The position numbers and the translations under genes were made by a program. DNA of 5,882 nucleotides. Origin: Clostridia bacterium. Lineage in GTDB: Bacteria; Bacillota; Clostridia; Oscillospirales; CAG-272. The notes under the pieces were generated by a model. That model worked only from the letters and a program-made list of their open reading frames with translations. It ran no database searches and was not told the DNA's origin. The stretch spans positions 1-5,882 of the forward strand of contig JAGDCE010000280.1 of assembly GCA_017958705.1 (NCBI GenBank). The letters run 5' to 3'. How positions within the stretch are numbered: the first letter of the stretch is position 1; the number at the start of each line of letters is the position of its first letter. Of the stretch, positions 1 to 5,800 are shown piece after piece.

Positions 1-1
1 G

Positions 2-79
2 CTGTTCGCCGCCTATATCGGACGCGCAGACGCCGGAGGCGTGATAGATCTCGGAGATTTTTCAGGCAATCTCAATTGA
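2..79 (+). CDS. 3' end of an unidentified protein gene, cut by the window edge
   Basis: Reading frame 2 is open from the window edge to a TGA at 77-79 and would give the last 25 residues of a protein, beginning LFAAYIGRAD and ending DFSGNLN. The stop is followed 14 bases later by a strong terminator hairpin, the spacing expected after the end of a gene, and this supports a real plus-strand gene converging on the amidohydrolase operon. The fragment is too short to assign a family. Frame 1 is also open here, but it runs on through the terminator and into the antisense of the amidohydrolase, so it is the less likely choice. Confidence 0.45.
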   Translation: MFAAYIGRADAGGVIDLGDFSGNLN

Positions 80-93
80 ATCGAATAAACGGA

Positions 94-118
94 AAAAGGG
101 GCTTCGGAAGCCCCTTTT
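94..118. terminator. Bidirectional rho-independent terminator between convergent genes
   Basis: A perfect 11-base-pair stem (AAAAGGGGCTT pairing with AAGCCCCTTTT) closes a CGG loop. On the plus strand it is followed by TTTTGTTAT. On the minus strand the A-run before it becomes a T-run. It therefore works in both directions and can end both the plus-strand gene finishing at 79 and the minus-strand operon finishing at 224. The roughly 105 bases between the hairpin and the amidohydrolase stop codon show no gene. Confidence 0.9.
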
Positions 119-223
119 GTTATCGGGTTTTTCAGACGCAAGGCGTGAGAGTATCGTACGAGACGGGACGCAAGACCGTGATAAGCAAAACAGCTGCAGT
201 CCTTTCACGGCGGGCGCCTTTTG

Positions 224-1021
224 TTAACTCAAAAACGTCTTTGCGTTGTTGTACAAAACGTCTTCCCGTTCTTTTTCCGTCAGGCGCAGTCTGTAAAATC
301 TCGGAAGCTCCGTTTCCGGCAGCTTTACCGGGTAATCCGTGCCGAACATCATGTGCGATACGCCGAGCCGGCTTATTATCTCGTCCGCTCTCTCCGGCGT
401 CATCGCCCAGAGCGCCGACGAGGTGTCGAACCACAGCCGGTCGCAGCCGCAGAGATACTGCAGCGCTTCGTCGCTCGCCATATAGCCGCCGAGATGCGCG
501 GCGACGGCGACGAGGCGGGGGAATTCTTTCATTATCTTTGAAAGCTTTTCCGGGGTGGAGAAGCGGTACTGCGGGCGGTCGTCGCCGATGTGGAAATAGA
601 TCGGGAATCTGCCGTTCGCCGCATCGTACAGCGGATACAGACGCGGATCGTCTATGTCGACGCCCTGTATGTCGGGGTGGATCTTTATGCCGGACAGCCC
701 CGCGTCAAGACAGAAGCCGATCTCCTCTTCCATGTTTTCGCACGGATGCATTCCGCCGAAGCCGTAAGCCTCGAAGCCGTCCGCGCTGCCTCTTTTCACG
801 GCGTCGGCGACCGCTTCGTTCGCGCGGCGGATCTGATGCGCGTTCGTCGCCACGCAGAGCAGAAGAAAACCGTTCACGCCGCTTTTCGCGTCGTTTCCGG
901 TCATGTCGGCGTAAGTGCCCTTGCCCTCGGGGACGAAATCATAGAATTTTCCGAGCGCGTCAACGGCGCGCTCGGCTATCTTGTCGGGGTATATGTGCGT
1001 GTGGATGTCAAATATCTTCAT
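224..1021 (-). CDS. Metal-dependent amidohydrolase (amidohydrolase-2 / TIM-barrel superfamily), 265 aa
   Basis: This is a predicted cytoplasmic hydrolase or decarboxylase of the amidohydrolase-2 family. Visible superfamily signatures are the N-terminal metal-binding HxH (IHTH, His7 and His9), GMHP around His92, GIKIHP with His115, YFHIGD with His144, AAHLGG with His176, and FGTDYP with the catalytic-type Asp229 near the C-terminus. The length of 265 residues suits a single-domain barrel. The substrate cannot be read from the sequence. The ATG at 1021 is preferred over a TTG three bases upstream: it directly precedes KIFDIHTH and has GAGG a few bases upstream inside the preceding gene. The gene overlaps the end of the isomerase-like gene by 14 bases, so translation is probably coupled. 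It is the last gene of the T-box-controlled operon and is followed by the shared terminator. Confidence 0.88.
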   Translation of the reverse strand: MKIFDIHTHIYPDKIAERAVDALGKFYDFVPEGKGTYADMTGNDAKSGVNGFLLLCVATNAHQIRRANEAVADAVKRGSADGFEAYGFGGMHPCENMEEEIGFCLDAGLSGIKIHPDIQGVDIDDPRLYPLYDAANGRFPIYFHIGDDRPQYRFSTPEKLSKIMKEFPRLVAVAAHLGGYMASDEALQYLCGCDRLWFDTSSALWAMTPERADEIISRLGVSHMMFGTDYPVKLPETELPRFYRLRLTEKEREDVLYNNAKTFLS

Positions 1022-1820
1022 CAAGCGACCTCATGTAATCGGCGTAGCTGTGGAACGCGATGCCGGAGCCCTCGAGCTCGGGGACCCAGCGTTTGACCCA
1101 TTCGTACGAATAGAATCCGTCGTAGCCTATGGCGTCAAGCTCCCGCTTCACCTGCTCGGTCGGCACGTCGCCGTAGCCCATCAGCGCGTATTTCACAGTG
1201 CCGTTTTCAACGTAAGAATCCTTGACGTGGACGTGACGCACGTATTTTCCGATGTTCTTCGCCGTCTCGGACGGAGACTCGCGGAAAAATCTGTACGGAT
1301 GGTGAATGTCCCAGATGACGCCGGAATTCGGACGGTCCGCCGTCTCGATCAGCTTTTTCATGTCGCTGCTCTTGGCGAGTATGCCGTTCGTCTCGATCAG
1401 AAGCGTCACGCCGTAAGGCGCCGCCAGATCGCAGAAGCGCCCGTACTGTTCGGCAAGCTCGTTGACCGTCGTCTCGTACTGCGGTTCCGGCGTCTTTTCG
1501 CCCATGATGCGGACGTATCTGACGCCGAGCTTCTGCGCGAGCTGAGCGTACGCGAGTATCTCAAACTCAGCGAGCGGCAGCTGCGACGGGTCGGACAGAT
1601 ACGCCGCCGTCGTGAACAGCGGGATAGAAAGCCCGGCGCCGCTGATCGTATTTTTTGTTTTTTCTATGTTTTCGTGGCTGAAGATGCTCATCTTCGGCGC
1701 GAACATCTCCCTGCCTATGCCGCGTATCTCCACCCCGTCGTAGCCGAGGTCGCGCGCGGTCGCGTATATGTCGTTCCACTGCCATTCGGGGCAGCCGAGA
1801 GTTGAAAAAGACAGCTTCAT
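1008..1820 (-). CDS. Sugar phosphate isomerase/epimerase-like protein (xylose isomerase-like TIM barrel), 270 aa
   Basis: The protein has the AP-endonuclease-2 / xylose-isomerase-like TIM-barrel pattern. It starts KLSFSTLGCPEW, and DGVEIRG near residue 28 marks an early barrel strand. Metal-binding candidates line up in the usual order: Glu143 in LLIETNG, Asp171 and His174 in WDIHHP, His196/His198 in RHVHVKD, and Glu240 in YSYEW. Family members isomerise or epimerise sugars, inositol derivatives or hydroxypyruvate; the substrate here is unknown. The ATG at 1820 has a perfect AGGAGG (1826-1831) that overlaps the TAG stop of the acyl-CoA synthetase, so the two genes are translationally coupled. 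The next gene starts inside its 3' end. The isomerase-amidohydrolase pair suggests consecutive steps on one small polar substrate, but this is inference. Confidence 0.88.
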   Translation of the reverse strand: MKLSFSTLGCPEWQWNDIYATARDLGYDGVEIRGIGREMFAPKMSIFSHENIEKTKNTISGAGLSIPLFTTAAYLSDPSQLPLAEFEILAYAQLAQKLGVRYVRIMGEKTPEPQYETTVNELAEQYGRFCDLAAPYGVTLLIETNGILAKSSDMKKLIETADRPNSGVIWDIHHPYRFFRESPSETAKNIGKYVRHVHVKDSYVENGTVKYALMGYGDVPTEQVKRELDAIGYDGFYSYEWVKRWVPELEGSGIAFHSYADYMRSLDEDI

Positions 1821-1829
1821 GATAACCTC

Positions 1830-3497
1830 CTATGCCGTGACGATCGACGCCGCGTCCTGCAGCCCGAGCTGCTCCGTCGCCGCGTCGCGCAGCTTGAATT
1901 TCTGGATCTTCCCGGCGGCGTTCATCGGGAAGGAATCTGTGATTATAACGTATTTCGGGACCTTGTGGCGGGCCATGTTTGCGCGGACGTAATCTTTGAT
2001 CTCGTCCTCCGAGACAGTCTGTCCGTCGTTCGGTATGATGAACGCGCAGATCTCCTCGCCGTACTGGACGTCCGGCACGCCGACGACCTGAACGTCGCGC
2101 ACCTTCGGGTAAGTGTAAAGGAAATCCTCTATCTCTTTCGGGTAAATGTTCTCACCGCCGCGGATGATCATGTCCTTAATGCGCCCGGTGATCTTGTAGT
2201 ATCCGTCGGGCATCCGGCACGCGAGGTCGCCCGTGTGGAGCCATCCGTCTTTGTCTATCGCCTGCGCCGTCGCCTCGGGCATCTTGTAGTAGCCTTTCAT
2301 GATGTTGTAGCCGCGCGCGCAGAATTCGCCGTTCTCGCCGTCGGGCAGTTCCTCGCCGGTCGACGGGTCGACTATCTTCGTCTCTATGTGCGGCATCGCG
2401 CGGCCGACGGAATTTACCCTGTGCTCGAGCGTCTCGTCCGTCGTCGTCATCGTACAACCCGGCGACGCCTCGGTCTGACCGTAGGTTATCGTTATCTCAC
2501 GCATGCCCATCTCGTCGATCACGCGTTTCATCATTTCCACGGGGCAGGGAGAACCCGCCATGATCCCGGTGCGCAGGTTGAATTTGAATTCTTTGAAGCG
2601 CGGATGCTGGAGCATCGCGATGTACATCGTCGGCACGCCGTGCACGGCGGTGCATTTTTCCGCGTCGAGCGCCTCGAGCACTTCGATCGGGCGGTAGTAG
2701 TTCACCGGCACCATGCTCGTGCCGTGCGTTATCGACGCCATGATCGCGAGTACGAGCCCGAAGCAGTGGAAGAACGGCACCGGGATGCACAGCTTGTCTG
2801 CGGGCGAAAATCTCATGCAGTTCCCGATGGAATTGCCGTTGTTCAAAATGTTGTAATGCGTCAGCATGACGCCCTTCGGGAAGCCCGTCGTGCCCGACGT
2901 GTACTGTATGTTCACGACGTCGTGCGGATCGCATTTCGCCTTCGCCTCTGCCAGCATCTCGTCGCTGACCGATTCGCCGAGACGCATGAAATCGTCCCAG
3001 CCGATCATCCCCGGCTCGTCGACGCCGGGATCGATCATGATGATCCTGCGCAGCACCGGCAGGCGTTTCGATTTGATTTCACCGCCGCCGCATTTCGCCG
3101 TCTCCGGCACGAGCCGTTTCATGATATCGACGTAGTTCGTATCCTTGAAGCCGCGGCACATGACGAGGCAGGCGCTGTCGGATTGCCTGAGAAGATATTC
3201 AGCCTCGTATATTTTGTAGTTAGTGTTGACCGTCACGAACACCGCGCCGATCTTTGACGCGGCGAACAGCGTGACGATCCACTGCGGGTAGTTCGTCGCC
3301 CACATCGCGATGTGATCGCCCTTGCCGAAGCCGAGCGCGAGCAGCGATTTCGCCGCTCTGTCGCATTCGGCGTCGAGCTCTGCGTAGGTGCGCTCGTAAT
3401 CGAAGCCGCTGTGATACTTCACGGCGAGCTGATCCGGCATCGTCTTCGCGATGTATTCGACCTGTCCGCTTATCGTCCTTTCAATAAAATCCGACAT
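1830..3497 (-). CDS. AMP-forming acyl-CoA synthetase (FadD/ACSF2-like), 555 aa
   Basis: This is an ANL-superfamily ligase that activates a carboxylic acid to acyl-AMP and then to acyl-CoA. All core motifs are present and intact: the phosphate-binding loop YTSGTTGFPKG (199-209), YGQTE (339-343), HTGD with Asp424, the hinge region GRIKDMIIRGGENIYPKE starting near 438, and the catalytic lysine Lys530 in NAAGKIQ. The length and overall sequence resemble medium- or branched-chain acyl-CoA synthetases, but chain length cannot be read with confidence. An in-frame start at 3578 would add 27 residues, but these are encoded by the T-box terminator and linker. The ATG at 3497, with GGAGG at 3502-3506, is the correct start. 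It is the first gene after the T-box, so it should be made when the matching tRNA is uncharged. This is an unusual target for such a switch. Confidence 0.93.
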   Translation of the reverse strand: MSDFIERTISGQVEYIAKTMPDQLAVKYHSGFDYERTYAELDAECDRAAKSLLALGFGKGDHIAMWATNYPQWIVTLFAASKIGAVFVTVNTNYKIYEAEYLLRQSDSACLVMCRGFKDTNYVDIMKRLVPETAKCGGGEIKSKRLPVLRRIIMIDPGVDEPGMIGWDDFMRLGESVSDEMLAEAKAKCDPHDVVNIQYTSGTTGFPKGVMLTHYNILNNGNSIGNCMRFSPADKLCIPVPFFHCFGLVLAIMASITHGTSMVPVNYYRPIEVLEALDAEKCTAVHGVPTMYIAMLQHPRFKEFKFNLRTGIMAGSPCPVEMMKRVIDEMGMREITITYGQTEASPGCTMTTTDETLEHRVNSVGRAMPHIETKIVDPSTGEELPDGENGEFCARGYNIMKGYYKMPEATAQAIDKDGWLHTGDLACRMPDGYYKITGRIKDMIIRGGENIYPKEIEDFLYTYPKVRDVQVVGVPDVQYGEEICAFIIPNDGQTVSEDEIKDYVRANMARHKVPKYVIITDSFPMNAAGKIQKFKLRDAATEQLGLQDAASIVTA

Positions 3498-3501
3498 TTT
3501 G

Positions 3502-3506
3502 CCTCC
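3502..3506 (-). promoter_or_regulatory. Ribosome binding site that fixes the acyl-CoA synthetase start
   Basis: GGAGG lies four bases before the ATG at 3497, just after the T-run of the leader terminator. It argues against the longer in-frame start at 3578, which sits in the antiterminator region and has no comparable site. The sequence up to MSDFIERT is leader RNA, not protein. Confidence 0.85.
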
Positions 3507-3546
3507 AAAAAACAACGTGCCCCGGATATCCGCAGATATCCGGGGC
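3507..3546 (-). terminator. Conditional intrinsic terminator of the T-box leader
   Basis: A perfect 12-base-pair stem (GCCCCGGATATC at 3546-3535 with GATATCCGGGGC at 3530-3519, loop TGCG) is followed by ACG and then TTGTTTTTT. It lies directly upstream of the acyl-CoA synthetase ribosome binding site and shares its 5' arm with the antiterminator, so it forms when the tRNA is charged. It would also stop read-through from lysC. Confidence 0.95.
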
Positions 3547-3576
3547 GAAATTACAAAATTCCGCGGTACCACCCGC
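3542..3576 (-). promoter_or_regulatory. T-box antiterminator with tRNA acceptor-end bulge UGGU
   Basis: GGG (3574-3572) pairs with CCC (3544-3542) and GCG (3564-3562) pairs with CGC (3547-3545), with GAA/TTT pairs extending the upper stem. Between the 5' strands sits the conserved seven-base bulge TGGTACC (3571-3565), whose TGGT pairs with the free ACCA end of an uncharged tRNA. The bases GCCCC (3546-3542) are also the 5' arm of the terminator, so the two hairpins exclude each other. Confidence 0.92.
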
Positions 3577-3671
3577 ATTTGTCGCTCTGCCGTCGTAAAA
3601 CGGCTCTCCTCTGTAACGGGAGTCCCCGTCCGCGCTTAATCGCTTTCGCTTTAGGCGCGGCGGCTCGGGAG

Positions 3672-3676
3672 CGAGT
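3672..3676 (-). promoter_or_regulatory. T-box specifier region, CUC (Leu) favoured over ACU (Thr)
   Basis: The 3' side of the specifier loop reads GAAACTCG (3679-3672). After the loop-E GAA, two codons are possible. CUC (3675-3673) is followed by the usual purine (G3672); ACU (3676-3674) is followed by C. CUC is preferred because specifiers usually end in C, a purine normally follows, and the acceptor bulge UGGU needs a tRNA ending ACCA. tRNA-Leu has A at that position, whereas Gram-positive tRNA-Thr typically has U. The base-pairing register is by eye, so the amino acid is likely but not certain. Confidence 0.65.
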
Positions 3677-3768
3677 TTCAACGGCCGGATGATGCGCGCT
3701 CTCAGCAACACGCGCTCTCTGTGGATGCATTCCGTGCGTTTACTTTTCTCCGTCAACGCTTTTCTGTG

Positions 3769-3797
3769 ATTTTATCACCGCAGTTTCGTTTTGTCAA
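3769..3797 (-). promoter_or_regulatory. Sigma-A promoter of the T-box operon
   Basis: TTGACA (3797-3792) and TAAAAT (3774-3769) are separated by exactly 17 bases, with a TG extended -10 (TGA before TAAAAT). Transcription should start near 3762, just before Stem I. The -35 begins 18 bases after the lysC stop codon. The -10 lies inside the inverted repeat GTGAT-AAA-ATCAC (3778-3766), which could be an operator but may be chance. Confidence 0.9.
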
Positions 3798-3815
3798 CAG
3801 ATATTTTGTGAACAA

Positions 3816-5135
3816 TCAGCCGCGGATGAATTCCGCGTATATCGCGCGGATCGTTTTCTCGAAATCCTCCTCGTCGATGCCTATGATGATGTTAAGCTCG
3901 TCTGAGCCCTGGTCTATCATCTTAACGTTTACGTCAGCCTCGGCTATCGCCTTGAAGACCTTTGCCGCGGTACCTTTGGATTTTACCATGGCGCGGCCGA
4001 CGACCGCGATAAGCGCGATACCGTCCTCGACGCTCACGCTGTCCGGGCACGCCTCCTGCTGTATGCCGTTCAGAACGTAGTCGAGTTTTCCGGAAAGCTC
4101 GCTGTTCTTGACGATCACGCTCATCGTGTCTATGCCGGACGGAAGATGCTCGAAGCTGATCTTTTTCTTTTCAAGTATGCCGAGCACGCGGCGGCCGAAG
4201 CCGACTTCCACGTTCATCAGGTCTTTCGAGATGTTTATCGCGGTGAAGCCTTTTCTGCCCGCGATGCCGGTTATCACGTTTTTCGTGTCGTATTCCGGCG
4301 TGTCGGCGACGATCATCGTGCCGCGGTCCTGCGGCCTGTCGGTGTTCTTGATGTTTATCGGGATCCCGGCGATCTGCACGGGGAATATCGCATCCTCGTG
4401 AAGCACCGTCGCACCCATATACGACAGCTCACGCAGCTCGCGGTACGTTATGGTCTTTATTATTTTAGGATCGTCGACGATGCGGGGATCGGCCATGAGG
4501 AACCCGGAAACGTCCGTCCAGTTCTCATACAGCTCCGCGCCCGCCGCGCGCGCCACGCTGGAGCCGGTGATGTCGGATCCGCCGCGCGAAAACGTCTTTA
4601 TCGTGCCGTTCGGCATCGCGCCGTAGAAGCCCGGGAATACCGCGCGTTCGTGGCGTTTGAGCCTGGCGGAGAGCACGTCGTTCGTGTATTCGGCGTTGAA
4701 CGTGCCGTCGTTGTTGAAGAATATGACTTCGCGCGCGTCGATGAAATCGTAATGCAGATACGCCGCGAGGATCTTCGCGTTGAGGTATTCGCCGCGCGAC
4801 GCCGCGTAGTCGCGGCCGGTCATGTTGTACATGCCGTTCCTGATTCGCTGGAATTCGCGGTCGAGGCTGATGTTCAGCCCGAGCTCGTCGATTATGGCGT
4901 TGTATCTGCCGGATATCTCGTCGAACAGGACGTCGATGTTTTCGCCCGCCTCCGCTTTTTCGTAGCAGAGGTAGAACATATCCGTGATCTTGAAATCGCC
5001 TTTGAAGCGTTTGCCCGGCGCCGATACGACTACGTATCTGCGGTCGGGATCTTCTCTTATGATATGTGCGACCTGCCTGAATTTGTCGGCGTCAGCCATC
5101 GAAGTGCCGCCGAATTTTGTTACGACAGTTCTCAT
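3816..5135 (-). CDS. lysC: Aspartate kinase, monofunctional, with C-terminal ACT domains, 439 aa
   Basis: It phosphorylates aspartate to aspartyl-4-phosphate, the first step toward lysine/diaminopimelate, threonine and methionine. The kinase domain starts with VVTKFGGTS (residues 4-12) and carries SRGGSDITGSSVARA (183-197), the ENWTDVSG segment and ADPRIV, followed by the ATVLHEDAIFPV helix. Two ACT-type regulatory repeats follow, about 291-365 and 374-437, the second with GRAMVKSKGTAAKVF and ending in the NIIIGI strand. Length and motifs fit Gram-positive monofunctional enzymes, possibly the AKIII (YclM) type; feedback specificity cannot be read. The start at 5135 is chosen over 5207 because it begins right at the family N-terminus and has GAGAGG at 5145-5150; the upstream extension would overlap the previous gene. 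No terminator follows it: the next promoter starts 18 bases beyond its stop. Confidence 0.95.
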   Translation of the reverse strand: MRTVVTKFGGTSMADADKFRQVAHIIREDPDRRYVVVSAPGKRFKGDFKITDMFYLCYEKAEAGENIDVLFDEISGRYNAIIDELGLNISLDREFQRIRNGMYNMTGRDYAASRGEYLNAKILAAYLHYDFIDAREVIFFNNDGTFNAEYTNDVLSARLKRHERAVFPGFYGAMPNGTIKTFSRGGSDITGSSVARAAGAELYENWTDVSGFLMADPRIVDDPKIIKTITYRELRELSYMGATVLHEDAIFPVQIAGIPINIKNTDRPQDRGTMIVADTPEYDTKNVITGIAGRKGFTAINISKDLMNVEVGFGRRVLGILEKKKISFEHLPSGIDTMSVIVKNSELSGKLDYVLNGIQQEACPDSVSVEDGIALIAVVGRAMVKSKGTAAKVFKAIAEADVNVKMIDQGSDELNIIIGIDEEDFEKTIRAIYAEFIRG

Positions 5136-5144
5136 CGGTATATT

Positions 5145-5150
5145 CCTCTC
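5145..5150 (-). promoter_or_regulatory. lysC ribosome binding site overlapping the upstream stop codon
   Basis: GAGAGG sits nine bases before the ATG at 5135 and shares bases with the TGA stop of the 147-residue gene (5149-5151). It decides the lysC start in favour of 5135 and suggests translational coupling between the two genes. Confidence 0.8.
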
Positions 5151-5592
5151 ATTCGTCTTTTTTGTCTTTGTGGACGCCGAGCATGAGCCGCAGGGCTTCC
5201 GTTTCATCGCCGAAAGCTCCGAAGGTCAGTCTCACGTCGCCTTCCTGGGCGCATAGCGTCAGACCGCCGTCCGCGTCGCGCTCCGCGGTGAAAAACGAGG
5301 ACCGCAGAGGCTCGCCGTCCGCGAGCACGTAGATCCGCTCGCAGTCGCCCGGCTCTTGCGGCGCGGGCATCGACAGCGTCAGACAGATCGTCTGCTCGTC
5401 GAGCCTTGCGGCGTCAAAACCGAAATCGGCTTCGGTGCCGTTATACGTCTCCCCCTCCTGCGCGTACGCGGAAGCGCACAGCTTGTAAAGCAGAGCGCTT
5501 TTCTGCATCATAAGGACGGAGATGAAATCACCGCCGCGCCGGTCAAGCAGATAGGGAAGCATTATGTGTTCAAAAACGTATCTTGCTCTCAT
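5149..5592 (-). CDS. Hypothetical protein of 147 aa, cotranscribed with lysC
   Basis: I do not recognise a family. The N-terminal third (residues 1-45) looks helical and amphipathic, with MLPYLLDRR and VLMMQKSALLYKLCASAYA, but has no clear signal peptide or transmembrane segment. The rest looks beta-rich and acidic (LTLSMPAP, RIYVLADGEPL, SFFTAERD, LTLCAQEGDVRLTFGAF), ending in a charged tail, HKDKKDE. It is probably a small soluble alpha/beta protein. The gene is supported by a consensus promoter 31 bases upstream of the ATG and by close coupling to lysC, 13 bases downstream. The ribosome binding site is weak (CGGAAA before the ATG), so the leader of about 24 bases may limit translation. Its role beside aspartokinase is unknown. 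Confidence 0.8.
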   Translation of the reverse strand: MRARYVFEHIMLPYLLDRRGGDFISVLMMQKSALLYKLCASAYAQEGETYNGTEADFGFDAARLDEQTICLTLSMPAPQEPGDCERIYVLADGEPLRSSFFTAERDADGGLTLCAQEGDVRLTFGAFGDETEALRLMLGVHKDKKDE

Positions 5593-5622
5593 ATTATATT
5601 TCCGATCCGTAATTCTTTCTAC

Positions 5623-5651
5623 ATAATATCACAAAATAAAGCTTTTGTCAA
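5623..5651 (-). promoter_or_regulatory. Sigma-A promoter of the orf147-lysC operon
   Basis: TTGACA (5651-5646) and TATTAT (5628-5623) are separated by 17 bases, with TG at 5631-5630 giving an extended -10. Transcription should start near 5616, about 24 bases before the ATG at 5592. The leader is too short for a riboswitch, so any lysine or threonine control would have to act at the promoter or through the enzyme's ACT domains. Confidence 0.9.
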
Positions 5652-5685
5652 TGTGCGTTTTGCTGTTGTTTGCAAATTATAAGGG

Positions 5686-5696
5686 CGAATAGTTCG
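5686..5696. repeat. Short inverted repeat CGAA-TAG-TTCG in the divergent intergenic region
   Basis: An 11-base palindrome with four-base arms lies 35 bases upstream of the lysC-operon -35 and about 40 bases from the plus-strand -35. It could be a regulator site for either promoter. It is not a full Firmicutes LexA box (the CGAAC...GTTCG arms are incomplete). Short palindromes of this size occur by chance, so confidence is low. Confidence 0.2.
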
Positions 5697-5727
5697 TCAT
5701 CTTGCATTTTATGCCTATATTTTACAT

Positions 5728-5740
5728 AATCATATTGATT
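5728..5740. repeat. Inverted repeat AATCA-TAT-TGATT overlapping the plus-strand -35
   Basis: A 13-base palindrome with perfect five-base arms covers the whole -35 hexamer of the rightward promoter (5735-5740). Such a position is typical of a repressor operator. The surrounding DNA is AT-rich, which raises the chance of a random palindrome. Confidence 0.3.
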
Positions 5741-5763
5741 TTTGATCCCGGTTGTGATAAGAT
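5735..5763 (+). promoter_or_regulatory. Divergent sigma-A promoter pointing out of the window
   Basis: TTGATT (5735-5740) and TAAGAT (5758-5763) have a 17-base spacer and an extended -10 (TG at 5755-5756). Transcription would start near 5770 and run to the right. It is divergent from the lysC-operon promoter, with about 85 AT-rich bases between the two -35 boxes. Confidence 0.7.
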
Positions 5764-5800
5764 ACAAAGTAAGAAAGTTCGACGGCTAAGGAGTCGCTGC

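Larger units (their letters stand above)
3507..3762 (-). promoter_or_regulatory. T-box leader (tRNA-sensing riboswitch), probably leucine-specific
   Basis: Read on the minus strand, the leader holds the T-box parts in order. Stem I starts near 3757, with GGAG (3751-3748) pairing CTCC (3671-3668), the loop-E bases AGTA (3744-3741) facing GAA (3679-3677), and AACG pairing CGTT above. A distal arm, AGAGAGCGCG then TGTTGCTGAG, resembles the conserved AG bulge and terminal loop. Further hairpins follow: CCGCGC/GCGCGG (3660-3630), ACGGG/CCCGT (3629-3616) and GCCGT/ACGGC (3604-3589). Then comes the T-box core GGGTGGTACCGCG (3574-3562) and a terminator. Such leaders bind a specific tRNA and let transcription continue when that tRNA is uncharged. 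Downstream lie the acyl-CoA synthetase and two further genes. Confidence 0.95.

Noticed and set aside
76..1038. 320-residue plus-strand frame across the left terminator
   Set aside because: It reads through a strong terminator and gives an Arg/Ser-rich shadow of the amidohydrolase.
1965..3257. 430-residue plus-strand open frame opposite the ligase
   Set aside because: It is an antisense shadow of a GC-rich gene: Arg/His/Val-rich with no motifs, while the minus strand carries all the ligase motifs.
3498..3578. N-terminal 27-residue extension of the acyl-CoA synthetase
   Set aside because: It is encoded by the T-box antiterminator and terminator. The ATG at 3497 has GGAGG and starts at the family N-terminus.
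4146..5186. 346-residue plus-strand open frame opposite lysC
   Set aside because: The composition (Arg, Val, Ala, His repeats) is typical of an antisense shadow. Aspartokinase on the other strand is unambiguous.
5136..5207. N-terminal 24-residue extension of aspartokinase
   Set aside because: It overlaps the 147-residue gene, and the ATG at 5135 has a proper ribosome binding site directly before the conserved VVTKFGGTS.
5686..5696. LexA (SOS) box
   Set aside because: CGAA-N3-TTCG lacks the full CGAAC-N4-GTTCG pattern of Firmicutes LexA sites.
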